This document shows, piece after piece, positions 32,939 through 44,663 of a stretch of 64,000 bases of DNA. Both the position numbers and the translations under genes were made by a program. Within the stretch, counting starts at the first letter, position 1. Every line of letters begins with the position of its first letter. This stretch comes from Narthecium ossifragum (lineage: Eukaryota; Streptophyta; Magnoliopsida; Dioscoreales; Nartheciaceae). The stretch spans positions 4,378,896 to 4,442,895 of the forward strand of contig OY986963.1 of NCBI GenBank assembly GCA_963920575.1. The letters are read 5' to 3'. The notes under the pieces are model-generated. The model did no database searches and had not been told where the DNA came from. It saw nothing but the letters and a program-made list of their open reading frames with translations.

Positions 32939-34840
32939 ATATGAGAAATATGTCCTTGGTAAAAAGACAAAAATAAAAATGATGAACACAGTAAACTATA
33001 TATATATGTAGCAGCTGTGAGGAAAACCAGAATGATAGAAAACTAGTACATGTTGGCTAGGGATGGCAATGGGAGCGTAAAATCCACCCCAACCCTCCCC
33101 ATCGCCATTCCTACTCCGTGGCAGTCTCACGACCACAATTACAACACTGAATAACCATAAGTAAGGCGTCACGCATCGATTATCAAAAAAATGAGTAAGG
33201 TGATCCTATAACTTATTTTTCATTAATTATCGAGAAAAATTATTATTTTGCTAGCATAGGAGCATGTATATCAGTAAATTTGTTGCTTTCTTTTGTAGCA
33301 TCATGACCAAGCTAGTCGGATTACATCGGTAATTGCTTGTTTTTCTAATTCATCATCACCACAAGCTGCATACACGGATGAAATCGTCTATATTATGCTC
33401 TTTACATACCGTGAGTAAATTGTATAGTAGTACTAGGTGGCCCCGTGCCACCTGATACGGGTAATCAACCACCCCCACTGCCCCTCTCTCCTCCTCCTCT
33501 TTATAACTTAGTTGCCACGTTTCACCCTCTCTCCTACTCTCTCGATGCCTTAGCTACCACGTATGAGAAAATATATGAGTCAGATTATGACTTATAAAAC
33601 CTGATCTTTATAATAAATGGACTTTATCGGCTGTGATTTTAAAACACACTTAATTTAAGGAGTAGTGAGGGTGGGTGGTTACCCATGTGCTAGGTGGCAT
33701 AGGCCCACCCAGTCAGTTAATATCCAATGTTAAAAGATAAGTTACCGATCTTTATTGCTAAGGGCAAATTTTTCGACCGAAAAGATAAACATATATAAGT
33801 TCAATATCAGTTCATTTAAGAGCTAGACGAAAGAATATAATGTTATCAAACTACATTTCAAATATGAACATGGAAACATTGTTGAAACTTGATAGGGCGT
33901 TTACCCAAGTTTTAATACGTATGCATGAGAATTTTTAACTTAATCTTGTTGGTTAAAATTCATGGATAGATCTAGCACTTCTAACTTTGTTAAAAAAAAC
34001 CTAAATCTATGCCGCAATCGTGGCTATGGGCCCGAGCAGATGACGAAGAACTTAAAGGGTTTGATGTGATCTGCATCACGGAGTTGAAGGTTAAAAGCGT
34101 CGGTAGGTGATGTCGTAGCTCGTGGTGTCTGACGGCTGAGAGTAGAATCTGACTCAAAGCTAGCGGGTGGGTTTCTTAAATGGTAATCTCTCCTGGCCTG
34201 CGGAGTTGAAGTCTGTTCTCATGGATCAGGTGTGGAACATCACTTGTGCTCTGGACCGTTTGTGTTTCTCTCTCATCCCCAGAGGCCTTAATCAGGCCGC
34301 TGATGCGGTCGCTTGTCGAGCACGGCTGAGTGGCCCTATGGTGCAGTCCCTGTTGTTATATCCCCAGCACTCGGGCTTAATTAATAAAAAAAAAAAAAAA
34401 AAAGTGATCTGCATCGAAAATTAAACCCACATATTTGTACAATAATTCTACATGAACAACATGTAGCAGAGCATGATCCGGAGAAGCTAGCTTTTCATCA
34501 TCATCCTTTGCTTGGAAGTCAGTAGGCATATCCTATATACCAAAAGAGACAGCGAAACTGGCAGCAACCTCCGCAATCACCAAGTCACGGGTCTCGACTA
34601 GCTAGCTTTTCCCCGAGACCGAGAAGATGTATATAGAGCGGAACTTGCTGTACACATGCAAATGCAATTATGCAAGGCCATCTAGCTAGCAAGGTTAACC
34701 AGCACGTAAAACTCGGATCACCAGACATGCAACCAAACCATGCTACTTGATCTCATTGACCCACCACCTTCTGATCCTGACGAGTACGTACGTAGTACTC
34801 CTGATATGATTGGAGAACTAGTTGCAAATCATGGTGCCAT
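32939..34840. repeat. Unit A tail
   Basis: Matches 49485-51380. In order: flank shared with units C and D (ATGTCCTTGGTAAAAAGAC); a collapsed hAT-like element at 33058-33113; conserved non-coding sequence; a MITE at 33432-33713; a LINE RNase H fragment (34100-34400, ending in 18 A); the ACATGAACAACATGTAG region. No functional gene. Confidence 0.65.
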
Positions 34841-34921
34841 AACGAATAGTGATTTTTAAACTCTTTGACTACTGCTTTTTCATCAAAGGTTGGGCTACCT
34901 AAGGGCATGTTTGGTGTGGGA

Positions 34922-34943
34922 GGGGGGGGGGGGGGGGGGGGGG
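34922..34943 (+). repeat. Run of 22 G
   Basis: Uninterrupted G22 at a MITE-like edge (GGTGTGGGA-G22-TGG). Length may be affected by sequencing error. Confidence 0.9.
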
Positions 34944-36026
34944 TGGTTCAAGGGGTTCTTTTATCCCCCACATTTATCTACAAACACAAAAAATAATCAT
35001 TACTATTTTATTCACATTCCACTTATCATCATCACTTTATCTTTTACTATCCTCATTTCTTAACCCCATTTTTTCTAACCCTAAAGTCTCAAATCACCGA
35101 CCAACTGGTAATATAATTTAAAATTAATATCATTGTTAAAATCCAATAAAAAGGGAGAATTACCGAAAAGTCTTTTATAAGATACTAATTTATCATTAGG
35201 CCTTTAAATTTTTGTTGGACTAAACTACCCCTATGATTTTTATATGTATCCATACCCATACCCATACCCCTACCCCAGTACCCACCCCCGCGTCCGGCGC
35301 CTGCGAGGGCTCCGGCGCTGCCCCGCCCCCCGGCCCGACGCAGATCCCAGGTCGTCGTCTGATGATGATCCCGATCTCGCCGCCCGTCGACGTTCTCCTC
35401 CTCCGCGATCCCATCCATCGACGATCTCCTCCTCCGCGATCCTGTCCGTCGCGTTCCCATCACCGGAGCTCCCCCATCCCGACCCTCGATCTCCTTCGTC
35501 CCCAGCGGCCCCGTCGTCCCTGATCTCCTTCTTCCCCGGCGCCTCCGATCTCCTCTCAGTCGCCGATCGGCCACGTCGTCCATCGCCACCCCGATCCCCA
35601 TCCATCGCGATCCCGGAACTCCCCGTCCCGATCCCTAGATCGCCGATCACCGACGCCGATAGCATAATGACGTGGTCCGGATCCCAATCACCGACGCCGA
35701 CCTCCCCTTCTCCGACGCAGCCACCTCCGACCACCATCTCCAACGAAAGCCACCGCCTCCAACCGACGACCTACCTTGCATCCGCCTAAACCGCCAGTTA
35801 ACGGCATGATCACATCCGTTGGATTGACTCCCCACGCTCAACCGACCTCTCCTCCAATCTCCCCGACCGCCAATCGTCCCTCCTCACCGGCGATCAATCT
35901 CCGACGACTCTAAGCCGTCGGAAAAAATAAAACAAAAAACGCTGGGAGGGAGTAAGTAATGGGGAGAGAGAAAATGAAGAAAAATAGTATAATATATGAG
36001 AAAAATTCAGGAAAAATAAAGAAATA

Positions 36027-37048
36027 ATGGAAAGTAACTAACAACTAGAAAGTAACTACCAACTGGGAAGTAACTACCAACGGAAAGTCAGTACCAACTC
36101 GAAAGTAAGTACTAACTCGAAAGTAAGTATCAACTGAGAAGTAACTACCAACGGAAAGTAAGTACCAACTCGAAAGTAACTACCAACGGAAAGTCAGTAC
36201 CAACTCGAAAGTAAGTACTAACTCGAAAGTAAGTATCAACTGAGAAGTAACTACCAACGGAAAGTAAGTACCAACTCGAAAGTAACTACCAACTGGAAAG
36301 TAACTACCAACTAGGAAGTAATTACCAACAGAAAGTAACTACCTACTCGAAAGTAAGTACCAACTGGGAAGTAACTACCAACGGAAAGTAAGTACAAACT
36401 CGAAAGTAACTACCAACTGGAAAGTAACTACCAACTGAGAAGTAATTACCAACGGAAAGTAAGTACCAACTCGAAAGTAAGTACCAACTCGAAAGTAAGT
36501 ACCAACTGGAAAGTAAGCACCAACTGAGAAGTAACTATCAACGGAAAGTAAGTACAAACTGGGAAGTAACTACCAACTGGAAAGTAACTACCAGCTGGGA
36601 AGTAACTACCAATTGGGAAGTAACTACCAACTGGAAAGTAACTACCAACTGGGAAGTAACTACCACTTGGGAAGTAACTACCAACTGGGAAGTAACTACC
36701 AATTGGGAAGTAAGTACCAACTGAAAAGTAACTACCAACTGGGAAGTAACTACCAATGCAAAGTAAAGACCAACTGGAAAGTAACTACCAACTGGAAAGT
36801 AAGCACCAATTAGAAAGTAACTACCAACGGAAAGTAAGTACCAACTGGGAAGTAACTACTAACTGAAAAGTAAGTACCAATTAGAAAGTAACTACTAACG
36901 GAAAGTAATTACCAATGGAAAGTAAGTACTAACTGGAAAGTAACTACCAATGGAAAGTAACTATCAACTGAAAAGTAACTACCAATGGAAAGTAACTACC
37001 AACCGGAAAGTAACTACCAACGGAAAGTAACTACCAACTAGAAAGTAA
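36027..37048 (+). repeat. GGAAAGTAACTACCAACT tandem array
   Basis: About 55 units of 17-18 bp in one orientation (GGAAAGTAACTACCAACT, variants GGGAAGTAAC and GAAAGTAAGTACCAACTC). Higher-order repetition is visible near 36060-36290. Near 37050 the orientation flips. Confidence 0.93.
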
Positions 37049-37362
37049 CTACCAGTTGATACTTACTTTCCAGTTTGTAGTTACTTTCCACAATGCTGGT
37101 GGTGGTAGTTACTTTCCACAATGATGTTGGTGGTAGTTACTTTCCACAATGATGCTGGTGGTAGTTACTTTCCACAATTTTGGTGGTAGTTACTTTCCAT
37201 AATTTTGGTAGTTACTTTCCACAATGCTGGTAGTAGTTACTTTCCACAATGCTAGTGGTAGTTACTTTTCACAATGATGCTGGTGGTAGTTACTTTCCAC
37301 AATGATGCTGGTGATAGTTACTTTCCATAATTTTGGTGGTAGTTACTTTTCACAATGGTGCT

Positions 37363-39771
37363 TGTGAGGGTCCGCCCCTCCGACCTGGCTCGACCGCGTG
37401 GGTCGAGAGCCGTTTTCTTGTTGGTTGTTTCCGCGTCGGGTACGATCGGACGATCGTATTGTGGTTTTTGACCCAGGGGCATTTTGATAAATATGCCCCC
37501 TGGTGGTCAGTTTCACACCCGCGTTTCACACACGGCCTTGGATTGATGTATGTGTTTGATTAGAACCTTAAGGGCGCGTCCAATCGGAAGATCGGAGCTC
37601 GATCGGGAAAGATCGAACCGGAGGGCTGAGATCGATCCTAATCTCTATATAAGGCTTGTCTCTTTCTCTCCCTTTCTTTCTCTTCTCCTGTCTCTTTCTT
37701 TCTCTCTCTCTCCTACGGTTGTGCTAGGGCTTCGGGGCATGGGTTTCGAGGAGCGGATCTCGGCGATCGGTGTTGAGGGATCGGTGGAGGAGCTGCCCTA
37801 CTTGCCCAAGTAGGTGTTTCTATCTCGATCTTGTGATCGGGTTCTCCTAGGATAGGTTTTATATATTTTCGCTGTAGGAATATATGTTAGAATGTTGTGT
37901 AGCTTGTGGCACTTGTGGTGTGGCTAGTTTCAAGTCTTCCTATCTTGCGATTTCCATATTTTAGCGGCTGGTTTTCGTATTATCGCCGTTTTGTCGGTTT
38001 TCGACCGTTTTGACCTAGATAGGAGATTTAACCATAAAAACCGTGATTTCTTCGTATCAATGGTTTCCCCATCGTTGATTATTCATGCCTGCAAAAATCT
38101 CACTGTTTTCCAACTTGGATTGGTAGTTGAAATCCAAGAAATTGGATTTCCGACACTGTTCTAAGGAACAGTGCAATAGGCTGGACGGTCGATCCGTTGG
38201 ATCGACCGTCAAGCGTTGATACGCTTTTTCTGGGCCTGACGGTCGACCGCCGGATCGACCGTCACATCGACCGTCAGGCTCTGTTGGGTTTTTGGTCTCC
38301 CAAGGTCGATGCTCGGATCGACCGCGGGACCTTCTCTTTTCCCATCCTTGCCTCACGGTCGACCGTCGCATCGACCGTCATGCTCTGTTTGATTTTTGGT
38401 GTCCCAGGGTCGATGTACCGATCGACCGTCGCCCATGTGTTTTCCCTCTTTTGGTCTCATGGTCGACCGTCGGATCGACCGTGGCCTCACGGTCAACCGT
38501 CGGATCGACCGTCGGATCGACCGTCGGATCGACCGTCGGATCGACCGTCGGATCGACCGTGGGCCCTTGAACAGTGTTTTCTGGCTTTTCTTGAATGGCT
38601 TTCATTCGTGATTGATATCTAAACATGTTGGGAAGTTTGCATGTTGTTTTCATGAAGTTTTCAAGGGATTTCTATTGAGATTGAGGATTGAATCGCGTGT
38701 ATATCCATTTTGAGTAAATTGATGGTTTGGCTTGCATTTAACTACATGTTTGGTTGGTGATTAAATGCTTAGTTGGTTGCCTAGCCTTTAGCTAGTTATG
38801 AGTGCTAGCTAATGTGGAATTGTGAAACCTTAGCCTCTTGCCGGCGAGTGCCGAGGGCTATTGTATATTTGTTAAACCTATAACAGATATTGTGGCATAT
38901 AGAGACATCTAGGGTAGATGTTTGCATAGGTTCATGCATTGTATGCATTAGAGACATATGAGGTTAGGCGGGCGATGGGTTGATCCCCGATCCGAGGCTC
39001 TCGGGTAGCTCGGATCTAGCCTTAGGACCGTGGTTGGGTAGTAAGGATTAGGGCGTGATTATAATTGAATCTCATGTTATCGAGGATGTGTTATAGTTGA
39101 CTCTGATCACTGTTTGGAGGTTTAGAGGTCGTGTTGTCTTCCCAAGGTCAAGTGCTAAGGATGGTTGTCGATGCCCCTGACGTGGTCCCCAGGCAGTGGC
39201 TTCCTGCTGGGTAAGGGTGATCCTACTGGTTCTGGTTCTCTGTTTCCTCCCAGCATGTTTGGTTGATGTATCCCAGCGTGGTCGGTTGAGAAGAGTAGGA
39301 TCCCTTGGGGTAGTCGACAGGGGTTGTGGACCCCGTGGCAATCCTTAGGCTTGAGCGGGAAGTCAACACCGTTGTTGTTTTCCCCCCTTCTGTGTGTCGT
39401 AGAGTAGAACCCTAGTGAGCTTATCACTCACTCCTACCCGGGCTGCGTTTGCAGGTGCATGCGCCAGTTCTTCTTCAGTAGAGCCGGCGGGATCTGCGTT
39501 TGGCGGCGCGAGTACTTCCAGAGGCGCTTGAGGTTGCTGGAGGACGACTGTTATACTTTTGATAGTTTGTAAATTATAAACATCTTTCGAAGAATTTTGT
39601 ATCAGTGCAACTTGATGTATATATATGAACTGAATTTCTATTTCACCTCTAGAATATAAATTGTTTAAGTTTATCTGTCTTTTCCGCTTTGTACCGCGCC
39701 AATTGGAGATGAATAGTGATAGGAACCCTCATGTCCCGTCCTGGATGGGTTTTCTGGGTCGGGGTGTGACA
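37363..39771 (+). mobile_element. Solo LTR, 2409 bp
   Basis: Starts TGTGAGGGTCCG, ends GGTCGGGGTGTGACA, flanked by GTGCT on both sides (37358-37362, 39772-39776), inserted in the repeat array. TATA-like CTCTATATAAGG at 37646-37657 is followed by a polypyrimidine tract. Its 5' block (37480-37565) and 3' block (39416-39490) are recognisably shared with the LTRs at 26107, 44664, 14098 and 28993, while the middle differs. No gag-pol. Confidence 0.88.
38184..38561. repeat. GGTCGAYC/GGATCGACCGTC palindrome block and 12-bp tandem
   Basis: Perfect 12-bp inverted repeat GACGGTCGATCC (38184-38195) - GTT - GGATCGACCGTC (38199-38210). Similar pairs follow at 38238-38263, 38354-38378, 38406-38430 and 38460-38482. 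The block ends in five tandem GGATCGACCGTC units (38502-38561). The 12-bp step is inside a transcribed part of the LTR, about 530 bp after the TATA box. Confidence 0.9.
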
Positions 39772-40279
39772 GTGCTGGTGGCAGTTACTTTCCACAATTT
39801 TGGTGGTAGTTACTTTCCATAATTTTGGTAGTTACTTTCCACAATGCTGGTGGTAGTTACTTTCCACAATGCTTGTGGTTGTTACTTTACTCAATTTTAG
39901 TAGTTACTTTTTACAATTTGGGTAGTTACTTTTCAAAAATACTGGTACTTACTTTCACAGTTCTGCTACTTACTTTACACTATCATTTTGGTAGTTACTT
40001 TTCACAATTTTGGTAGTTACTTTCCACCACAATTTTGGTATTTTTCACATATTTTCTCAACATATTTTCCTATTTTTCAACATTTTTCCCGTTTTCTATT
40101 ATTTCCCCTAGTTTTTATACATTTTTCCTATTTTCCCTAGCTCTTTCTCTCTCATCTCACCTCTTCCCACTGCCTTACCCGATCTCCTCCTTCCCCGCCA
40201 TCACCGATCCCCGCCTTCTCCGATCACCTCCTTCATCGTTGTCCTCGATCTCACCGTCCCCTTCCCCGGCGCCCCCGTC

Positions 40280-40615
40280 GCGATCCTCGACATCCCGGAG
40301 CTCCTCGCCCCCGATTTCGCCGTCCCTTTCCCCGACGCCCCCGTCGTGATTCTCCACATCCCGGAGCTCCTCATCCCCGATCTCGCCATCCCCTTCCCCG
40401 GCGCCCCCGTCGCGATCGTCGACATCCCGGAGCTCCTCCTCGCCCCGGATCTCGCTGTCCTGTTCCCTGGCGCCCTCGTCGCGATCCTCGATATCCCGGA
40501 GCTCCTCGTCCCCGATCTCGCCGTCCCCTTCCCCGGCGCCCCCATCGCGATCCTCGACATCCCGGAGCTCCTCGCCCCCATCGTCGATCTCGCCGTCCCC
40601 TTCCTTGGCGCTGTC
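40280..40615 (+). repeat. 66/69-bp minisatellite, in-frame
   Basis: Five units starting at 40280, 40346, 40412, 40481 and 40547 (66, 66, 69, 66, 69 bp). Each length is a multiple of three, so a frame stays open, reading (A/V)ILDIPELL(V)PDLAVPFPGAP per unit. The frame extends to 41053. Whether it is translated is unknown; the location is in a transposon arm. Confidence 0.85.
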
Positions 40616-41065
40616 GATCCCCATCCGTCGTCGATCCCAGATCTCCTCTCAGTCGCCGATCGGCCTCGTCGTCCATCGCCACCCCGATCCCCATCCATCA
40701 CGATCCCGGAGCTCCCCATCCGGATCCCTGTCCCGTCATCGACGCCGATAGCATCATCACGTGGTGCGGATCCCCATCATCGATCGACGCCAACGATCTC
40801 CCGATCGACGGCGGAATTGAAAGGGGAGATCGGCGACGAGATCGGACGGCGTCGGATCCCGTCGGATCGATGTCACCACGCCATCCGTCGTCGATCCCCG
40901 GCGCCCCCGTTGTCACCTTCTTTCCCGGCACCCCGACGCCACCTTCTTCCCCGGCGCCATCCCTGCTGCCACCTCTCTCATCAGCCCCCGTTTCTTTTTT
41001 TTTTAAAAATTTTAAAGAGGGAAGGGTATTTTCATCATGATATTGATAGTTAGGGGACTAAATGG

Positions 41066-42232
41066 GATAAAAACCGAACCGAACCAGAAGAACCGAACCG
41101 AACCGAATTAGTTCGGTCCATTCGGTTCGGTTTTTTCAGTTTTTCGATTTTTCGGTTCGGTTCGGTTCTTTTCATGTATGAAAAGTTCGGGTTCGATTCT
41201 TTAAAAAAAATTCGGTTCGGTTCGGGTCAGAACCGAAGAACCGAACTTTTTATACTAGTTTATGGTCTAACCCAGTCAGCACTCAGCCCGTCTAACTAAC
41301 TGGCTCTCCAATTCTCCATAGTGGCTAACCGGCTAACCCGGTTAGCACTAAGCCACAGTCGGTCCTTGGCCTCCCCTCGCTGGGAACCCATCTCCTCCAA
41401 TCTCCATCGAACCCGGCGACCCACCCCGCACCCGATCCCCGCTGCCCACGGCGAGCTCACCCCATTCCGACCTTGCCTCGCCGCCGAACCGGACGACCTC
41501 CCTCTCCCTCGGAGCTCCGACGCCGTCCCGAGCTCGACCTCCAAGATCCTCATCGGAACCATGCCGTCACGGCCGCGAACCACTTCATCCGACCCCGGTG
41601 AGCCCCCCTAGAAGCCCAGGACGACGCCCAATCTCCCTCCAAGCCTTCCTCCGCCGATCTCACCGCCTGTCAGGCTCTCCTTCTCGATGTTCACCACCCC
41701 AAGCCCGTCCAAAGGCCACCGGAGATGAAGGGGCTCCGGCGAGTGTGAGTGAGTCGCATGAAATGGAGAAAACAGACAGGAGGCATGAGTCGGGGTTGGA
41801 GGAGGTGGTTGGCGGCGAGGGAAGTGGCTGGTAGGGAAGGGCCGCCGGAATAGATAGAGGAGAGACGGGTAGATGTCGCTGGACTTGGAAAAGGAGGAGT
41901 TCGCCGGAGTTAATGGTGGTAGGGGGTTCAATCGGTGATGCCTGGTGTTGGGGAAAAGGTGGACATGGTTGGGTGGTGGTCGGAGGAGTGAGAACTTGGG
42001 ATAGGGGAAGGAGATGGCCGGAGGTGGAGATGGTTCGGTTCTGGACCGAAAATTTCGGTTCGGTTCGGTTCTTTGCATAGTTTGGTTCGGTTCGGTTTTA
42101 AATAATTTGGAACCGAAAATTTCGGTTCGGTTCGGTTCCCATGTAACTTCGGTTCGGTTCTCAAAAAACTGGACCGAAGAAAAATCGATTCTTCGGTTCT
42201 GGACCGAGAACCGAACCGAATGCTCACCCCTA
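41066..42232. mobile_element. Element with GGTTCGGTTC subterminal repeats
   Basis: Left side 41075-41250 and right side 42035-42215 are dense in AACCGAACCG and GGTTCGGTTC. The right end read inward is TAGGGGTGAGCATTCGG, a typical hAT-like terminus. The GC-rich interior (41280-42000) has frames on both strands; none matches a family I know, though a captured gene fragment is possible. No matching left terminus or duplication was found. Confidence 0.55.
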
Positions 42233-42519
42233 CTCTTGGCCGTCTTGGAGCCACTGCCACGTTGGCCAGAAATGGCCACCCCAGAGAGCGATCAACATAG
42301 GAGACCCCGGTAACGTGGCCAAGCAAAACCTATGCAAATATAGTTTAGAAAACCAAGGCCTTTACATAATTCCATAAGAAGTCGCAGTAAGACTCATTTT
42401 ATTGAAATCAAGATAGACCAATCAACAACCTCAAACATCCAACAAGATTAAGCCAATGTCTAATAGACATTTACATCATCTTGTTATCTCCTATTATACG
42501 TAGGTTTTGGGGGGCAACT
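42233..42519. repeat. GST unit B, 3' flank
   Basis: Last 80 bp of the GC-rich block, then the shared 3' flank. The GST polyadenylation signal (AATAAA on the minus strand) is at 42398-42403. Confidence 0.6.
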
Positions 42520-43332
42520 TCAATTGGCAGCTGCAGGAGCAGCATTCCATATAGCTTGGACCTTCTTGAACATCTTTAGCAGCTCCTCGGTTGTAGGCAT
42601 TACCTCCTTCACTGCATTATCAACACAGAAACACTCAGCCCATCCAACCAACAGTGGAAACTTGGCTGCGTCGAGTAATTTGATGCCATTCATGTGCTCT
42701 ATGGTCTTGATCCAACCAAGATAGCCCCCGAAGGCGATGTCCAAATAGCCAATTGAATCTCCTCCGAAGAAACTCTTTCCATTACTGCACTTGTCAAAGG
42801 CATCTTCGAGCAGCTCCAGTGCTGCAAGCAATTGGTCGATATCTTGCTTCTTGGCCTCCTCGGTCTGTGCTTTGAGAATGCTTCCAATACTAGAGATAAC
42901 CTGAAAACAAGGAGATGACACAAAAGGTCAGTCTTTAGGATGCTTAATTAATTAGTCATTTGATGGATGGCAGCATGAGATATTCTTGGTGAGATGTACC
43001 TTATCGTCGACATAGACAGCCCAGAAGCGTGCGATAGCGCGGTCGTAGGGGTCGGAGGGAAGGATTGAAGGCACGGCAGGGGAGTTCCAGACATCGTCGA
43101 TGTACTGCACGATGATCATGGACTCGCAAATGGGCTTGCCGTTGTGGATGAGCACAGGAATTTTCTTGTAAACAGGGTTGGATTTCAGCAGCAGCTCGCT
43201 CTTCTCCCCAACCTTCTCCTGGAGGAAATCGTAGGTTACTCCTTTCAGGTTCAGCGCGACCCTTGCTTTAATCACAAAGGGGCTCGCCGGCGCCCCGATC
43301 AGCTTCACCGCCACCTCCGCGCCTGCAGCCAT
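42520..43332 (-). CDS. Tau-class glutathione S-transferase, copy 2
   Basis: Exons 43332-43000 (111 codons) and 42900-42520 (126 codons plus stop), phase-0 intron with GTACAT donor and TTTTCAG acceptor; 237 residues. Catalytic region GAPASPFVIKARVAL (Ser17), glutathione-site residues in [16 protein letters not shown] and [12 protein letters not shown]-terminal domain with KSFFGGDSIGYLDIAFGG. It differs from copy 1 by one extra residue at the start of exon 2 and by scattered substitutions; exon 2 carries YLGWIKTIEHMNGIKLL. The promoter is complete: TATA at 43416-43425 and as-1 pair at 43490-43506. Expected cytosolic detoxification enzyme. Confidence 0.94.
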
Positions 43333-43415
43333 TTTTCCACTACAATTCCTTCTGATTATTGATTCCCACTATGAGGCTGTTGCTTGCTATATATGCAATA
43401 AGATTATTGTGTGGT

Positions 43416-43425
43416 CTATTTATAG
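43416..43425 (-). promoter_or_regulatory. TATA box, GST gene 2
   Basis: CTATAAATAG on the coding strand, 84 bp upstream of the ATG. Confidence 0.8.
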
Positions 43426-43489
43426 AGTTAGCTTGAGTTAATCTTGTGCAGCAAGAGACACACGTAGATGGATTTTAGCGTCGTAATGG

Positions 43490-43506
43490 CGTCATGCATG
43501 CCGTCA
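43490..43506 (-). promoter_or_regulatory. as-1-type element, GST gene 2
   Basis: TGACG-GCATGCA-TGACG on the coding strand, 65 bp upstream of the TATA box. Confidence 0.78.
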
Positions 43507-44663
43507 CGAAGCCAGTCAAGACGAGCCTGACCGGCGTTCTTCCACGGACTTTTTGCTCATTCGTGATTGGAACAGTGTAAAACTGAATGGAAAAGGAGTA
43601 GTACTGAGTAGCTGCTTGGGAAACAAGTTTAGTGTTGGCCAAGTTAAGAAGTGCATTATACTAGCTGATATTAATTTCCTTGAATAGATGCATTTGAGGA
43701 TTATATTAGATTCTTAACGAAACCCCAATAGAGGAAGAGACAAGTGAAGGGACAAAAGGGAAGATGGAAGAGGACTGAGAAACAGGGATCTCATATATGA
43801 TATATAGTGGTAATTATATTAAAAAAATATTGACTACAAATTGGATTCTAGAGATAAATAAGGACCAAAAAAATTAATAGATAATTGGTGATAACAACAG
43901 TTTAATGAAATTTTTTGCTAAAAACCCCATTTGATGTGTTTTTAAGATTAGAACCCCATTTGATAGGTTTATTTGACTGGTGTAATTAAAAAAAAGACTA
44001 AAATGCCCCTGATAGCTAAATGTATTTATTAGAAACGGTGATGGCGGCGGCGCAGCGGCGACAGACGGCGCGATGGATGATCGTCGGAGTTGGAATCCGG
44101 CGATCCAGGGCGTGATCGACGCTAGGGAAGGAGAAGGATTCCACCGTCCCCATCCCGATCCCGGCTACCATGACCGGGAGGGCTTCAAGGGTCATGGTCG
44201 GTGTTGCATGGTAGCTCAACAAGGACGTCATTGCTGCTACCGAACTCGTCAGTAGGGTGGCACATATGGAGAAGGCCGGGAAGGATGAGCGATGTCGAGG
44301 TCTTGTAGGGCGGCGTTGGATTCTAGTGAAACTTGGTCCTCGGAGACGGGAGGCGTCGACAAAGTTGTCAGGAGGAGCGGAGCTGACGGAACTGGGAGGA
44401 GGAGTTGACGCGGCCTCACCGGAGGAGGGTGGAAGCTTTGTGAGGAGGGCGGATCTGGCCGGATCTAGGAGGGTGATGGACATGACCTCGGGCAACGTCC
44501 CTAGCGACGGCCATGCCGGCCCTGGTGGAGCAAATGGAGAAGGCCCTGCTGTTCAGAGGGGATTTGGGCTCTCGGCGTGGACGGAGGCCGAGAACGAAGA
44601 GCTGTGTCGAGGTCTCGTCGGGCGGCGTTGGATTCCAGTTAAAGTTGGGCCTCGGGTACGGGA

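Larger units (their letters stand above)
37059..40030 (-). repeat. Inverse-orientation array, split by an LTR
   Basis: GGTAGTTACTTTCCACAAT with 20-27 bp spacing from 37059 to 37362, continuing after the LTR from 39772 to about 40030. Together with the preceding array it forms a large imperfect foldback. Confidence 0.88.
35150..41060. mobile_element. GC-rich-armed element with GAAAGTAACT arrays, copy 2
   Basis: Left arm 35240-35920 and right arm 40150-40990 are GC-rich; the middle is tandem arrays. A segment of the left arm (35547-35695) is repeated in the same orientation in the right arm (40639-40776). A third, inverted copy of the left arm lies at 60720-60850 (shared phrase around GTCGGCGG/CCAACGG). 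A solo LTR is inserted at 37363-39771. Frames in the arms overlap on both strands. Class uncertain. Confidence 0.5.

Noticed and set aside
34922..34943. G22 run as telomeric or regulatory G-quadruplex DNA
   Set aside because: A single homopolymer at a MITE-like edge with no telomere repeat; the length is likely unreliable.
35185..35841. Five overlapping frames in the GC-rich left arm
   Set aside because: Stop-poor GC-rich repeats give open frames on both strands; no family motif and no conserved frame in the other arm or in the 60.7 kb copy.
36027..37048. Regular short repeats resembling a CRISPR array
   Set aside because: Units are head-to-tail with no unique spacers of constant length, there are no cas genes, and the DNA is plant nuclear.
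37363..39771. Complete LTR retrotransposon
   Set aside because: No second LTR, no primer-binding site or polypurine tract pair and no gag-pol; TG...CA with GTGCT duplications fits a solo LTR.
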